Of a stretch of DNA of 28,505 bases, positions 8,101 to 16,746 are shown in pieces. The DNA lies in IMG/VR virus record IMGVR_UViG_3300042691_052879, positions 1 to 28,505 of that record. The stretch is one strand, 5' to 3'. Positions within the stretch are counted from its first letter, which is position 1; each line of letters opens with the position of its first letter. Below the pieces are notes generated by a model. That model made no database searches, was not told the origin of the DNA, and worked only from the letters and a program-made list of their open reading frames with translations. The position numbers and the translations under genes were made by a program. This stretch comes from a virus.

Positions 8101-11100
8101 TTAGTTCTCCCAATCCACCAATGCCCGTCAGCCTCATGGTAAGCTATTCCACGAACAGTATCCCACGTAAAAGGAATGTTATTGGTGGTCACTGTATACG
8201 GCGCAACGCATTCAATCGTGTAATAATTGGTAGTGGCTGCCGAAGACCTCCAAGCTATCATGGTATCTGTCTGCGAAACATATCTAATTCCTAGAGCTAC
8301 ATCTGGGAGAGTTACTGTTGCAATAATCGTGTTCCAAGTAGATGAATTAGGGTCTGCGTCAATAATTGAAAGCGGTGAGTTATCTCCAGCCAGAGCCCAT
8401 ACATGCTTTCTTATTGGATCGTATGTGATCCCTGACCCGCTTGTGTTAGGCGTGGTGTCTATTCTCGCGATTTCAAAGCCAGTTACCGCATCTAAACAAT
8501 ACACAAATTCATCAGTGGTTGCACAATAGATCATGTTATACCCAACGTCATCTACAAAAGTCATATTTGCGTTGGATGATGTTGGGCTTGACAAAGTTGT
8601 AAATAGAGAAGACGTATTTGTGTTTGGATCAAGTACATATATTTCGTTACCTATTCCTTGGCCTTCTGGAAAATAGAATCGATCCAAGCCTCTATTATAC
8701 CAAAGCTTCTTCACATTAGCAGGAATTGAAACATTGTTCTGCGTTGCTGCTTCTATATCAATGTAGTATGCGTCTGTTGTAGAAGGAGAAGAGTACACTC
8801 CGTAAATATAGCCTGGACCGCCTGTAGGGCTAGGGCGATACGCTCCACTGGATGTATTTGGGAATACTGGAGAAACCAGTGGAGGTGGGAATTCTGTATC
8901 TGTTGGATCAAACCACCACCAAAATGTCTGGTCAGGTTCCACAATCAATAAGTCAAACTCGGTAAATCCTGGACGAACTTCTCGTAAGATGTCCGCAGTA
9001 GTTGCATATTCACTAGTATTGGTATTGTTAATGTAGAACATCACCCGGTTACCCCAATTGTCTTCAGTGAAACTTTCCAATACCTGAATGTTTACTGCCG
9101 AAGTATTTGCGTTTGGAAGCGGGCTTAAGAAGAGATATCCGTTCTCATAGGACTGGTTTCTGAAATTATAGATTTGTCCGTTCACCCATTCTTTTGTCAT
9201 AAATGGATTAGAAGCGTACTCCGAATCTATTTGGATTCCAGAATCTAAAGTTGAAACGCCGTCAACAGTCTTTGCATACACTGGAATACCCCATGTCAAT
9301 GGAGGCATAGCCAAATTCCAACGGCTATCATTGAGAGGCGTGTTGTTGTTTCCTTTAAGAGTGATAAACTGTCCTGGAACCAGAGTCTTTCCATTCTCTG
9401 GAGTGTAGAGATCATCTTGCACAACCACGGTGTTAGCAACTTCTCTTAGAACTTCCCACGTAGTAGGGCTAGATAGAAAACTATCAGGCAGAGGATTAGT
9501 CGTAGTTATTGTAACGCTAAATGTATTACCCGTGACTGTGCCCGAGTTGACTGCTTCTACTTGAAAAATGTTATCCCCTCTTCGGATATAAATCCATTCT
9601 GGTATTGCTGCATTTAGAGTTGGCCTGTTCTGAACATCTGCTAATTCAACTTCTAATTGATATGTCGATCCAGGAGTAATTGTTGTTAGATTTGATACGT
9701 CGCCAACTAGGTTATCATATGCCGATACCCGATAGACTTCGTATTCCGGCACATTGGGGTAGTTCCAATTATTTTCTTGACTGAGAGGTGTAACATTTAA
9801 TGTGTCCCAAAGAATATCACAGTCGTCCCACGTAGTCCAAGTCTTGATTGGATTGATCCATCTTCCCCAATACTCATCCCACATATAAAAAGCTTCATCC
9901 CAAGTGTCCACGCAATTTTTCTCCAGTTGTGCAATGTTTGATTCTGATTCTGAACCATCGCTTACTCCAGGAGTTGATGACGGTCCAATGTACCTTGTAG
10001 CAAAAGAAGAGAGAGCTTCAGGCATGTACACCTCTACAAAGTTTCTCTTTATTTCATTCACCCAATTGTTATCGGTGTCATACACAATCATCTCAACCTT
10101 GTAGAACCCTTTGTATGGCAATAAAACGGTGTGATTGATTAGCTCGTCAATTGATTTTTGTCCAGAAGTATATGTAAAGTTTTTTGTTCCAGGTTCAGAA
10201 GTGACCAACCATTCCATATCATAGAAATTTCCTCTTCCAATCTCATCCCAAGTATAAAGAGTAGAAGTTTGGCCACCAACAAGTTTCACTTCAGGATTAG
10301 ATACATAAGCCGAACCACTGCTAGTAATTTGTACCGCGTGTATCTGTAGATTAAAATTACCTGGTACTGAATTAAAGGCGGTAGTTATGTCCATATAACT
10401 GCCTCCCACGGTATCATACGTAATAACTACGCAAGGCTTTTCTAAACTATTACCACCAGTATCAGTAGCTGTTACAAACATAGTTGGCAATATCTCAATT
10501 TGCAATGGAGACGCTGTCTGTGGTGTAGCAAAAAATACCCTAGACGATGTAGGAGAAAGAACTGCTATTGATGTAACTTCTGCCTCTATTATTTTTACCT
10601 TTCCATCACGCATAAAAGCAGTTGCTGTAGCATTAATGCCATCTCCTCCAATAAATTCAACAGATGGCGTCCTGGAATATCCGCTTCCGGGCTCTACTAC
10701 TTCAATTGCTTCAATTGCTCCAGTTCCAGCAGGCAGCGGATCTATGTATGCTTTTAATGTTGCTTCAGTGGCTCCCCATAAATTCTCCCAAGTGAATGCC
10801 ATCTCATCCCATGTAACGTCGAAACCGATGGCCTCAAGTTCTAGAAATGCTGCTACTGGTGCATTAGGCTCATTGGTAAGAGCTTCTAATTGCTTTCCTT
10901 CATCAAAATAACCAACGTATGGCCCTTGAACAGTTGATAAGTTGAAATTGTAAGATGACGGGATCGTGGATCCAGTGAGAGGGTCAGTTACTATAAACAC
11001 TGGCGGGTCCAGGATAGGATAACCTTTTCCTTGAGTAGTGGTGGTTACGCCTTCTAATTCATATTGAATATCCCCTGCATCGAGTTTAAGGCCTTGACCT

Positions 11101-13634
11101 ATTCCTGAGTAATAGAAGTTATTAACGTAATCTGAACTAGCTACGTAAGTTTGCGAAAATTTCTGAGGCAATGAATAATAACGGCTTCCTTGAGTAAGCC
11201 CTGTCAGGATTTGTACAGAAGTAACAACTCCGCCAGGAGCAATTGCTCCAACGCGCACTCTAATAGGAGTAGAAAAGACGCCTCCACCAAGAGTGACAAT
11301 ATCACCGACTGTGTAGTTGATTCCGCCATCAGAATTTGCTGATAGAAAGTAGTTATTAGGACTGCCTTTTACATAGGCTACGCCATTCCATAATTTTGAC
11401 GGAGACGCGTTTCCTGAAGTAGAACCAACAGTGAGCGTAGGAATTCTATTTACCGTTGCCAGAGGCAAAGTCATATTCACACCTTTAATGGTGTATGTTG
11501 CAAAATACGACTTTAAGGTATCTGTACCAGGAGAATAAGAATACGCTACCTCATTAGTATCATATCTACGAGCATCTTCAATAGGCAAACGTGTATCATT
11601 TACAACAAAATCAACGTTTCTTGTGAGTTCAACCACAAATTGTTCTACTCTATCATTCCAGGTGTTAGCGGCGTATCTTTCAAAATAGACGCCTTCACCT
11701 ACAATATCTACAATTTTTGCATTTAACGGTATGAAGCTACCTTCCAAATATTGTTTTAATGCAAACAATTTAATAAGAACTTCTTGATTGCTAAACTGAA
11801 ATGCATCCACTGTTTGCGGAACGCCATTTTCATCTAATACCCCGCTTTCTTTATTTAAGTCATAAAATAAGCCAAACTTATTAGTCTTTTTGTAGACTTT
11901 GCTCGGCATCATTTCAATACCGTAAGGAACTCCTCGTGCTTCTAACTGAAAAGGTATTTGAATTTGCTTGTACTTTCCATAATATGCGTCATTCTTATTG
12001 ACATTTAGCCAGTATTCCTTGATGCGAATGTCATAGTATCCAAACCAATTGATGATGTTTACAAGTCCTTTATACGATCCAAGATAAGGCCAAATTTGAT
12101 CGCCTTGCAAAAGCATTTCTTTTCTCTTCTCATTAAGAAGAAGATAGTTAGGAAGGTCTTCAAAAACGTCGCTATCACGGAGAATCAATTCTTGATTCTC
12201 GGTTACTGATCTTCCAAAGTTTTCTAATAGCTTTTGCAGTCTTTCGTCTTCGCCTTGCGCTTCTCCTCTAAGAGAAATCTGTGAAATTAACCTAGGCGCA
12301 TACGGAAATGTAATGTCTTCTAAAACAAAAACTCTTATATATGATCCTTCGGTTCCTGCAGAAAAACCTAGGTGAAAATGCATAAGACGCTCTTCCCAAT
12401 TCTCAAATACTTGTCTAAATTGATACCCAGGTACTGACGCGTCTATGAAATTTCCTACGGCTGGATCGCCAGTTAGCCCTGCTGTAAAACTATCCGGACT
12501 TGTGAGTTCTGACGCATTTATTGGGTCGTGAACAAAAGATTGAACTTTTGTAATCACGGGAAACTCTTCTTCGTACTTCACAGTAAACATAAAGATCTCT
12601 TCTTCAAGACCTACCATGCGTCCTCGCCATTTAGGAGCTGCACTAAAGAATGTAGTGGCTGCAGCAGCCGTACTGCCGATTGTAGGTATGGCACTAGTAG
12701 TAGAAAAATAGACTTTTCTATCAGAAACTTGCACAACCTCATAAGTTCCAGCGATTGGCAAAGAGAGCGAATTGTCATATACTCTAATAGACATGCCAGC
12801 AATAAATCCATGAGGCACATATGATTCAAGGGCAATAGACATGCCATTTTGAGTTGGCAGCGAATCTATTGTAATTTGTGTTGCGCTATCAACAGAAACA
12901 ATTTTTGTGCCAGCGGGTATTCCCGTGCCTTCAATAATCATTCCAGCTTTTAGATTTGCTGTGCTGGACATACTAAATATCTTTCCTTCCCCCGCAAAAA
13001 AGTTTCCCGTAACGGATTCAATGTACACTGTCACAGATCCTACTCCAGTGCTTGAAGTAATTGCTGAATTTGCAACATCATTTGAATAAAAGCTCACTGC
13101 ATTAGCAGGCCCTTCCTCTGCTCTTGGAAAGCTATAACCATAATTAAGTTGATTGAAAGGCGTTTGCGGAGTAGCTACTACTTGCTCAAGTACAAAAATA
13201 TCTTGGTTCTCGATCAAACCAGTGGATACCATGTCAAAATACATTTCGCCAAGCCATGTAACATTCGGATACGCAAATGTCTCATTCCCAGGCTTCCAAT
13301 CGGAATTTCCTGTAAATGATAGACCGTTAAAACCTATGATTGTTCCTGTTAGCGGATCGACTACGAGATCTGCAGGATTGCTGTCCCAAACATATCCCGT
13401 GAGTAGATTTTCAAATCGCAGATAAGCGTTTCCCGTTATATCGTAGTTATATCCGCCATTTGCAATTTCTAGTGCAGCAATGTTTCCGTCTGGATTTGTG
13501 TACACATTAAATGTTGCGCCATATCCACCAGAATTGGTAGGATCGACTACAGTTACCCTTGTACCAACTTGCGGAAGAAGGTTGATTTCATTTCCCTTCT
13601 TGTCAAAGAAATTTAGCCTATTTGTTAAAAGCAT
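5166..13634 (-). CDS. Giant multidomain baseplate/tail protein, 2822 aa
   Basis: This single frame of 8.5 kb follows gp25, gp6 and a small gene, the slot where T4 carries the wedge protein gp7 (about 1030 residues), so a peripheral baseplate or fibre-attachment role is likely. Visible parts: an N-terminal beta-rich region; a helical tail-protein-like stretch around residues 470-700 (RLQKLLENFG, PYLGSYKGLVNIINWFGYYD, GEGVYFERY); several Gly-Tyr motifs of the form GxGYxxxPxV (about 60, 870, 985, 1112); tryptophan-rich TWDE modules (about 943, 1130, 1245-1275, 2100, 2730); a PKD-like segment near 1170-1200; six propeller-like repeats at about 1620-1900; and a C-terminal PKD-like domain ending at 2822. 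The start overlaps the previous stop (TAATG). No signal peptide or lytic motif is evident. The homology to gp7 is positional, not proven. Confidence 0.85.
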   Translation of the reverse strand: MLLTNRLNFFDKKGNEINLLPQVGTRVTVVDPTNSGGYGATFNVYTNPDGNIAALEIANGGYNYDITGNAYLRFENLLTGYVWDSNPADLVVDPLTGTIIGFNGLSFTGNSDWKPGNETFAYPNVTWLGEMYFDMVSTGLIENQDIFVLEQVVATPQTPFNQLNYGYSFPRAEEGPANAVSFYSNDVANSAITSSTGVGSVTVYIESVTGNFFAGEGKIFSMSSTANLKAGMIIEGTGIPAGTKIVSVDSATQITIDSLPTQNGMSIALESYVPHGFIAGMSIRVYDNSLSLPIAGTYEVVQVSDRKVYFSTTSAIPTIGSTAAAATTFFSAAPKWRGRMVGLEEEIFMFTVKYEEEFPVITKVQSFVHDPINASELTSPDSFTAGLTGDPAVGNFIDASVPGYQFRQVFENWEERLMHFHLGFSAGTEGSYIRVFVLEDITFPYAPRLISQISLRGEAQGEDERLQKLLENFGRSVTENQELILRDSDVFEDLPNYLLLNEKRKEMLLQGDQIWPYLGSYKGLVNIINWFGYYDIRIKEYWLNVNKNDAYYGKYKQIQIPFQLEARGVPYGIEMMPSKVYKKTNKFGLFYDLNKESGVLDENGVPQTVDAFQFSNQEVLIKLFALKQYLEGSFIPLNAKIVDIVGEGVYFERYAANTWNDRVEQFVVELTRNVDFVVNDTRLPIEDARRYDTNEVAYSYSPGTDTLKSYFATYTIKGVNMTLPLATVNRIPTLTVGSTSGNASPSKLWNGVAYVKGSPNNYFLSANSDGGINYTVGDIVTLGGGVFSTPIRVRVGAIAPGGVVTSVQILTGLTQGSRYYSLPQKFSQTYVASSDYVNNFYYSGIGQGLKLDAGDIQYELEGVTTTTQGKGYPILDPPVFIVTDPLTGSTIPSSYNFNLSTVQGPYVGYFDEGKQLEALTNEPNAPVAAFLELEAIGFDVTWDEMAFTWENLWGATEATLKAYIDPLPAGTGAIEAIEVVEPGSGYSRTPSVEFIGGDGINATATAFMRDGKVKIIEAEVTSIAVLSPTSSRVFFATPQTASPLQIEILPTMFVTATDTGGNSLEKPCVVITYDTVGGSYMDITTAFNSVPGNFNLQIHAVQITSSGSAYVSNPEVKLVGGQTSTLYTWDEIGRGNFYDMEWLVTSEPGTKNFTYTSGQKSIDELINHTVLLPYKGFYKVEMIVYDTDNNWVNEIKRNFVEVYMPEALSSFATRYIGPSSTPGVSDGSESESNIAQLEKNCVDTWDEAFYMWDEYWGRWINPIKTWTTWDDCDILWDTLNVTPLSQENNWNYPNVPEYEVYRVSAYDNLVGDVSNLTTITPGSTYQLEVELADVQNRPTLNAAIPEWIYIRRGDNIFQVEAVNSGTVTGNTFSVTITTTNPLPDSFLSSPTTWEVLREVANTVVVQDDLYTPENGKTLVPGQFITLKGNNNTPLNDSRWNLAMPPLTWGIPVYAKTVDGVSTLDSGIQIDSEYASNPFMTKEWVNGQIYNFRNQSYENGYLFLSPLPNANTSAVNIQVLESFTEDNWGNRVMFYINNTNTSEYATTADILREVRPGFTEFDLLIVEPDQTFWWWFDPTDTEFPPPLVSPVFPNTSSGAYRPSPTGGPGYIYGVYSSPSTTDAYYIDIEAATQNNVSIPANVKKLWYNRGLDRFYFPEGQGIGNEIYVLDPNTNTSSLFTTLSSPTSSNANMTFVDDVGYNMIYCATTDEFVYCLDAVTGFEIARIDTTPNTSGSGITYDPIRKHVWALAGDNSPLSIIDADPNSSTWNTIIATVTLPDVALGIRYVSQTDTMIAWRSSAATTNYYTIECVAPYTVTTNNIPFTWDTVRGIAYHEADGHWWIGRTNGNIDIFSFFDLSTPVHTISVPTPGLFRFIVYNPVTNSMWVCREVGGVDSVYEVKGLIYDTGTTLYEQHFRTIDAYEDTSNQGTPWSIWSEASSSIYCVEAVSLEGKKYNELETVLQQIDNVTVFGWIEYKYNSFPTRTYSNSSATNLNLVMDFNTRPVLGAFEDSIIFPAEKTGRGWFYDHGISEGEFSQEVVNVGEFMENPGWTVVTVKDPNNELYLCDSTFMEKARDFDEDYADTHLGVKLAWNEVENLDWDAMCSQTWTTLDWPYTLGTNFRIALDPDANTEISLQLNELSASVFDLSAVDANRPALASYMTSLLNNNFYDYLGNTPKNDNPGLSKFNYSLVSRDPTATTVERVFTWGNPTDFNIYGDTTGIQVFSIVHGPGIQPGYTVDSVLPGSVFILPSVAGSNLGSPGPTSYVPWIPTCSFHCSTVANSKALTNIVGYDSNLPIAGYLYDPVAETVIGEFGPGKGVIQESSGFVTYIESDTPMLATEDNRLLYAFPYQSNIVQFIDPAVSSTEDLYYIAASAKSPGTDTLGYLRGDYDLFIQNHYWIDSDLAVGLPYDAFSHTFPLGNYYNWVQDPDIFYGGGLENSLLQFASPYRNIQSYIFNGEEGSREYTAVNGGWYPAITWGTNQTPDGLLFDTPVPGTYPNLYKPWAQVEVVDETGIVIAVNGTALIFNSFFDGQAVLYTAGSPYDLFTNANFAANHSDWNEYPVPVVINVTDPFQAEHILSFNAVVVDPENGIIGRDAVYFNGTTTLDGSLIFDPGVYQITDITQPGVPYFTSSLMPSPIQSLKPGMVLMQLGGGPLTDPYKTRITKVDQENSLIEIDIPQDSSTSGNFVAYTPLDLGLKTNQTVTNSIWSSTKQWDSMRLQYEASMNSAYTWEDTTISYSEKRIPAGSSVLFSSDASNIAGKTKFLWNLYHDGTKVCSIEDPNFLWTFLETGLYDLELQIVDTNGNVQRRYNQDYLEVFKAEH
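7935..8775 (-). other. Beta-propeller-like repeat region inside the giant baseplate protein
   Basis: Residues about 1620-1900 of the 2822-residue protein contain six successive segments of about 42-45 residues with the same plan: a hydrophobic strand with a Y/V-x-Asp/Asn-pro turn, an aromatic-rich strand (HVWALAGDN, HWWIGRTNG, SMWVCREVG), then an I-D/F-D type strand (IYVLDPNTN, VYCLDAVTG, LSIIDADPN). This is the pattern of YVTN/NHL/WD-like propeller blades. Six visible blades fit a six- or seven-bladed propeller. In a baseplate protein it could bind a receptor or dock fibres. The fold is inferred from pattern only. Confidence 0.6.
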
Positions 13635-13906
13635 TAAGAGTGTACTTTATAGTTTTTATCTACAGTGTAGTTGAAAGCCTTCTTAATGCTTCCTATGTAA
13701 TTGATTAGATAAACTAACATTCCTTGAAATTGCAAAAATGTATATTCTTTTCGTGAATCTACAAACATATAATTTGACATAGTCTTCTCAAACAGACGGT
13801 TTTCATAGTCAAACCCCTGATTCTTCAATACATCTTGCTGATGTATCATCCAGTTGTAATAGCTAGGTCTTCCTAAATGTGGACCTGGTTTAGGTGTTTC
13901 GGCCAT
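13634..13906 (-). CDS. Small unknown protein between gp6 and the giant baseplate protein, 90 aa
   Basis: This 90-residue protein begins MAETPKPGPHLGRPSYYNW and contains several aromatic residues and a likely helical C-terminal half (LQFQGMLVYLINYIGSIKKA). Its ATG overlaps the stop of the gp6-like gene (TAATG) and its own stop overlaps the start of the 2822-residue gene in the same way, so all three are translationally coupled and probably assemble into the same wedge. I do not recognise the family; no catalytic motif is visible. A small baseplate connector or assembly chaperone is a guess from position. Confidence 0.75.
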   Translation of the reverse strand: MAETPKPGPHLGRPSYYNWMIHQQDVLKNQGFDYENRLFEKTMSNYMFVDSRKEYTFLQFQGMLVYLINYIGSIKKAFNYTVDKNYKVHS

Positions 13907-15609
13907 TATACAGATTTTTTGATATTGTTAACCTCAATTCTATGAAGCTCCATGTTCAAAGATCTTGGAGTATCTTTCTTGGTGAAAGTTATATTTAGAG
14001 TAGAAGGCTTTCCGGCATCTATTCCTGTATTGAAGTATTCTCCATAACGGTTGACCCATCCACCACGAATAATTACAAGTTCTCCTTTTTCCATGATGAT
14101 ATCGCCGAATTCATCTAAACCAATATCCTTTTTTGTTGCATCATTTTTTGGATTCTTTTTGAACTGCTCGTTTTTCTCAGAAACAAAATAGACGTTGACC
14201 GAATCTACGCCTTCAATAGATTCAATTACTGCTATGAGGTCGGATTTTGGAATGCGGTCTCTTCTGCGATTATTAAGGAAATAATCAGAGCACTTTGAAA
14301 TAATTTGTTGACGAATGATGTCTTTATTAAATCCTTCAAAAGCAGTCACATTCACCATCATAACATATCTGCTAATAATAGGATCCACAATTTTATTCAC
14401 AACCGTCATGATCTTTTGTCCGCTCTTTTCAATTAACTCATAAACTTTCGTCTTCTCCTGCTCAGTCAATCTAAATAAACTGATAGGAACCGAAAAGTAG
14501 TCGTCGGAAGCTTTTTTCCGCTTATTTACATCGGGTATGAGAAACAAATAGACAGTATTGTCATCCTCAATGTTATCGTCCCCAAGAGTGTTGAACGCAT
14601 CAACAACAGAAAAGAAGTTAAACTTTTGAAAGAAGTAGACGTAGTTATCAGTGTTAGCTAGCACATAAGAACGACTTGTTTTAGGTGCAAGTAATTTTGT
14701 TAAAGTGAGAGGCTCTGCATCCGATCCAAAGGAAAACGCATTTACCATCGCAATATCCAAAATTTTGTTGAGATCTACATCCTGACCAGCAATGTCATAT
14801 CCTTCCTGTAAAAATTTGAAAGGCGGCGCATTATCAGTGATGATATTTCCAGCGTTTCCGGAAGTTGTCATGTATTCAACCCTAATCACAGCACCAAGAG
14901 GCGGAACCGCTCCAAAGTACGTGTTTCCAAAAAATACGTCAACTCCACCGCTAATACCTGTTTTAACAATGCAAGCCTTCTCATCATAACTTACGTCATA
15001 CAAAGAATCATATTTTTTCCACTCTTCATTATTGACGTAAACCTTTACAAAAAAGTTGTCAATGATGTAGTTTTTCTTTGGAGAAGTAGTGAATGACTGT
15101 AGATCGTTTCCTGTGCCGGTGAAAGATTGTACTTCTATAACTCCTTGATGAGCAAATACTTCAATCGAATTTCTGGCGCTCAGATCTAATGTGACCGCCT
15201 CTTGATCCAAAACAAGTGTATAAGTAAGACCGTTGAGTTTACACTGTAGAGTGGTGAAGTTTGGTATCACCACAGTGTTTCCATACATGTCAACCTTTTG
15301 ACCATTGTATGTTAATTTAAGAGTACCTGTGGCCGATATTGCTCGAGTTGGATCGTGACCAGCTATTCTAGCAAGACCTCGTATAGAATTAGGACGCTGA
15401 GCAGTATATATGTTAAGCTCGTTGATGCTATCTTCTATGTAATAGAACATCAATCGACCTAAATCAAGAATAACGGTTAACAGCTGTCCATAAGGGCTAG
15501 CTGGAGAAAAAATTTGGTCAGATTGTTCGTACTTTGATTCCAGGAAATTCTTCACATCAAAGTACATTTGATTGAAGGTTATCCTGGTAAGTTTAAAGAT
15601 CTCTAGCAT
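13906..15609 (-). CDS. Baseplate wedge protein, gp6-like
   Basis: The 567-residue protein has the N-terminal pattern of T4 gp6/P2 gpJ-type wedge proteins: a helical opening (NFLESKYEQSDQIFSPASPYGQLL), then LYTAQRP-like sequence (NIYTAQRPNSIRGLARIAGH) and a long beta-rich central part with FTGTGNDLQSFTTS and VRVEYMTTSGNAGNI. Helical sequence around 390-480 includes the RRRDRIPKSDLIAVIESIEGV segment region typical of the gpJ core. T4 gp6 is 660 residues. Gp6 dimers form the inner ring that joins the wedges of the baseplate. It follows gp25 by 16 bp, as expected for partners of the same wedge, and is coupled to the following 90-residue gene. Confidence in the gp6 assignment is good, supported by both order and sequence. 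Confidence 0.88.
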   Translation of the reverse strand: MLEIFKLTRITFNQMYFDVKNFLESKYEQSDQIFSPASPYGQLLTVILDLGRLMFYYIEDSINELNIYTAQRPNSIRGLARIAGHDPTRAISATGTLKLTYNGQKVDMYGNTVVIPNFTTLQCKLNGLTYTLVLDQEAVTLDLSARNSIEVFAHQGVIEVQSFTGTGNDLQSFTTSPKKNYIIDNFFVKVYVNNEEWKKYDSLYDVSYDEKACIVKTGISGGVDVFFGNTYFGAVPPLGAVIRVEYMTTSGNAGNIITDNAPPFKFLQEGYDIAGQDVDLNKILDIAMVNAFSFGSDAEPLTLTKLLAPKTSRSYVLANTDNYVYFFQKFNFFSVVDAFNTLGDDNIEDDNTVYLFLIPDVNKRKKASDDYFSVPISLFRLTEQEKTKVYELIEKSGQKIMTVVNKIVDPIISRYVMMVNVTAFEGFNKDIIRQQIISKCSDYFLNNRRRDRIPKSDLIAVIESIEGVDSVNVYFVSEKNEQFKKNPKNDATKKDIGLDEFGDIIMEKGELVIIRGGWVNRYGEYFNTGIDAGKPSTLNITFTKKDTPRSLNMELHRIEVNNIKKSV

Positions 15610-15625
15610 TGAATGACATTATATG

Positions 15626-15988
15626 TTATACGGCTACAAGCCCAAAAGCCTTAGTACCGTTAACATATATATCAATGTAAGCAACATCCCTGGCAGTTCC
15701 AGGTACAAAATTGACGTTCAATTTAAGATCAAAAGAGGCAGCCTCGGGCACATACGCAGCAAGCTGTTGGTCAAACGCCTTTCTTAGTTCGTTTGAGCTG
15801 AATCCCAATTCAAATAGAAGATCTTCCAAACTTATGCCAAACTGCGGTTCTCCTAGAATCTCACCCTTTCTTGTAAACATAATCATCTTGATTTTCTGTA
15901 GGAGAATTCTTACAGAATCGCGCTCTTCAATTTTGAATGCGTCATAACCAGGTTCGTTCTGATTGATTATGTATAGGTCTTTGATCAT
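15626..15988 (-). CDS. Baseplate wedge protein gp25 (GPW/gp25 family)
   Basis: This 120-residue protein matches the small wedge protein gp25 (132 residues in T4), which triggers sheath contraction at the baseplate rim. It shows the family core: a helix ahead of KIKMIMFTRKGEILGEPQFG (residues 33-52), then LEDLLFELGFSS, with a C-terminal beta section (VNFVPGTARDVAYIDIYVNG). The GEPQFG element is where the family has its conserved GE-P-FG/EPR-like turn. Placed directly ahead of gp6 as in T4-type phages. The leader has no Shine-Dalgarno sequence; the ATG lies 6 bp after the stop of the 243-residue gene. Confidence 0.93.
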   Translation of the reverse strand: MIKDLYIINQNEPGYDAFKIEERDSVRILLQKIKMIMFTRKGEILGEPQFGISLEDLLFELGFSSNELRKAFDQQLAAYVPEAASFDLKLNVNFVPGTARDVAYIDIYVNGTKAFGLVAV

Positions 15989-15994
15989 CTTTAA

Positions 15995-16726
15995 TTAGTG
16001 GAATATGTAGAACCAGTCTGGGCTGTTTTCGTCGTCAATCCTTTGTTTGATTTGCTCAAGCTCCTCTTTTCCTTCTTCTCTAATGCTGTCAGCATTTACT
16101 TGCACTCCGCCTGGAAGGTTGAACGAAAAGAACCCTAAGATTCTACCTAAAGAGATTTTAGCCTGCGCTGTCACCCATCTCTGGAAGAACCAATCATCAT
16201 AAAGCTTGCTTTCTTCAATTTTAACATACGTTTGAACAGCGCAGTTTCTCTTGGGATTTCTACCTATGATTTTAAGTCTTTTAGTATTTCGATTGAAGTC
16301 GTAAGACACCCTTTCCAAGATAAAAGCTTGTGTTAAATCCCAATAAGAGTATTGAGCAGCTCGGAGAACCAAGTCATCCGACGCAAAAGGCGAAAGAAAT
16401 AGCTCAGCAGCCAGCAAGCGGTTGTCGTAAAAGTCCGCATCAATAGTTCCAAGTCGGCCTGCGCCATTGATTTCCCTGATTTCGTAAACAGAAACTACAC
16501 AATCTGGAAGCAGTAAAGATCGAGTCTTTTTGAACTCGTCTTTCATAAACCAATCTTTCGTTATTACATAGTATTGAGTTTCAACGGCTGGTCCGTAATT
16601 GACATAGAACCAATTAAGAGCCTGATCTATGATCCTCTCCATTTCTCTCTCAGGAACCGAATACGGAAGCGAACAAGATCCAGTGATCTCGTTGTTTACC
16701 ATTTCAATAAGCTCTGCTCTGGTCAT
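15995..16726 (-). CDS. Unknown virion-associated protein upstream of gp25, 243 aa
   Basis: The N-terminal 40 residues form a likely helical module (RAELIEMVNNEITG, EREMERIIDQALNWFYVNYG), followed by mixed beta sequence and a helical segment ending in DDENSPDWFYIFH. Aromatic content is high. Nothing suggests an enzyme, a signal peptide or a membrane segment. It sits between a small capsid-targeted-like protein and gp25, so a neck, connector or baseplate-wedge role is likely from context. I considered gp53 and gp13/gp14-type neck proteins but see no decisive motif. A 20-bp gap separates it from the previous gene. Confidence 0.75.
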   Translation of the reverse strand: MTRAELIEMVNNEITGSCSLPYSVPEREMERIIDQALNWFYVNYGPAVETQYYVITKDWFMKDEFKKTRSLLLPDCVVSVYEIREINGAGRLGTIDADFYDNRLLAAELFLSPFASDDLVLRAAQYSYWDLTQAFILERVSYDFNRNTKRLKIIGRNPKRNCAVQTYVKIEESKLYDDWFFQRWVTAQAKISLGRILGFFSFNLPGGVQVNADSIREEGKEELEQIKQRIDDENSPDWFYIFH

Positions 16727-16746
16727 TTAAGTCTACTAATTTTTAA

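Noticed and set aside
5166-13634. Possible fused or frameshifted set of several smaller genes
   Set aside because: The frame is open for 2822 codons without a stop, and composition and motifs continue across it, so one gene is the simplest reading.
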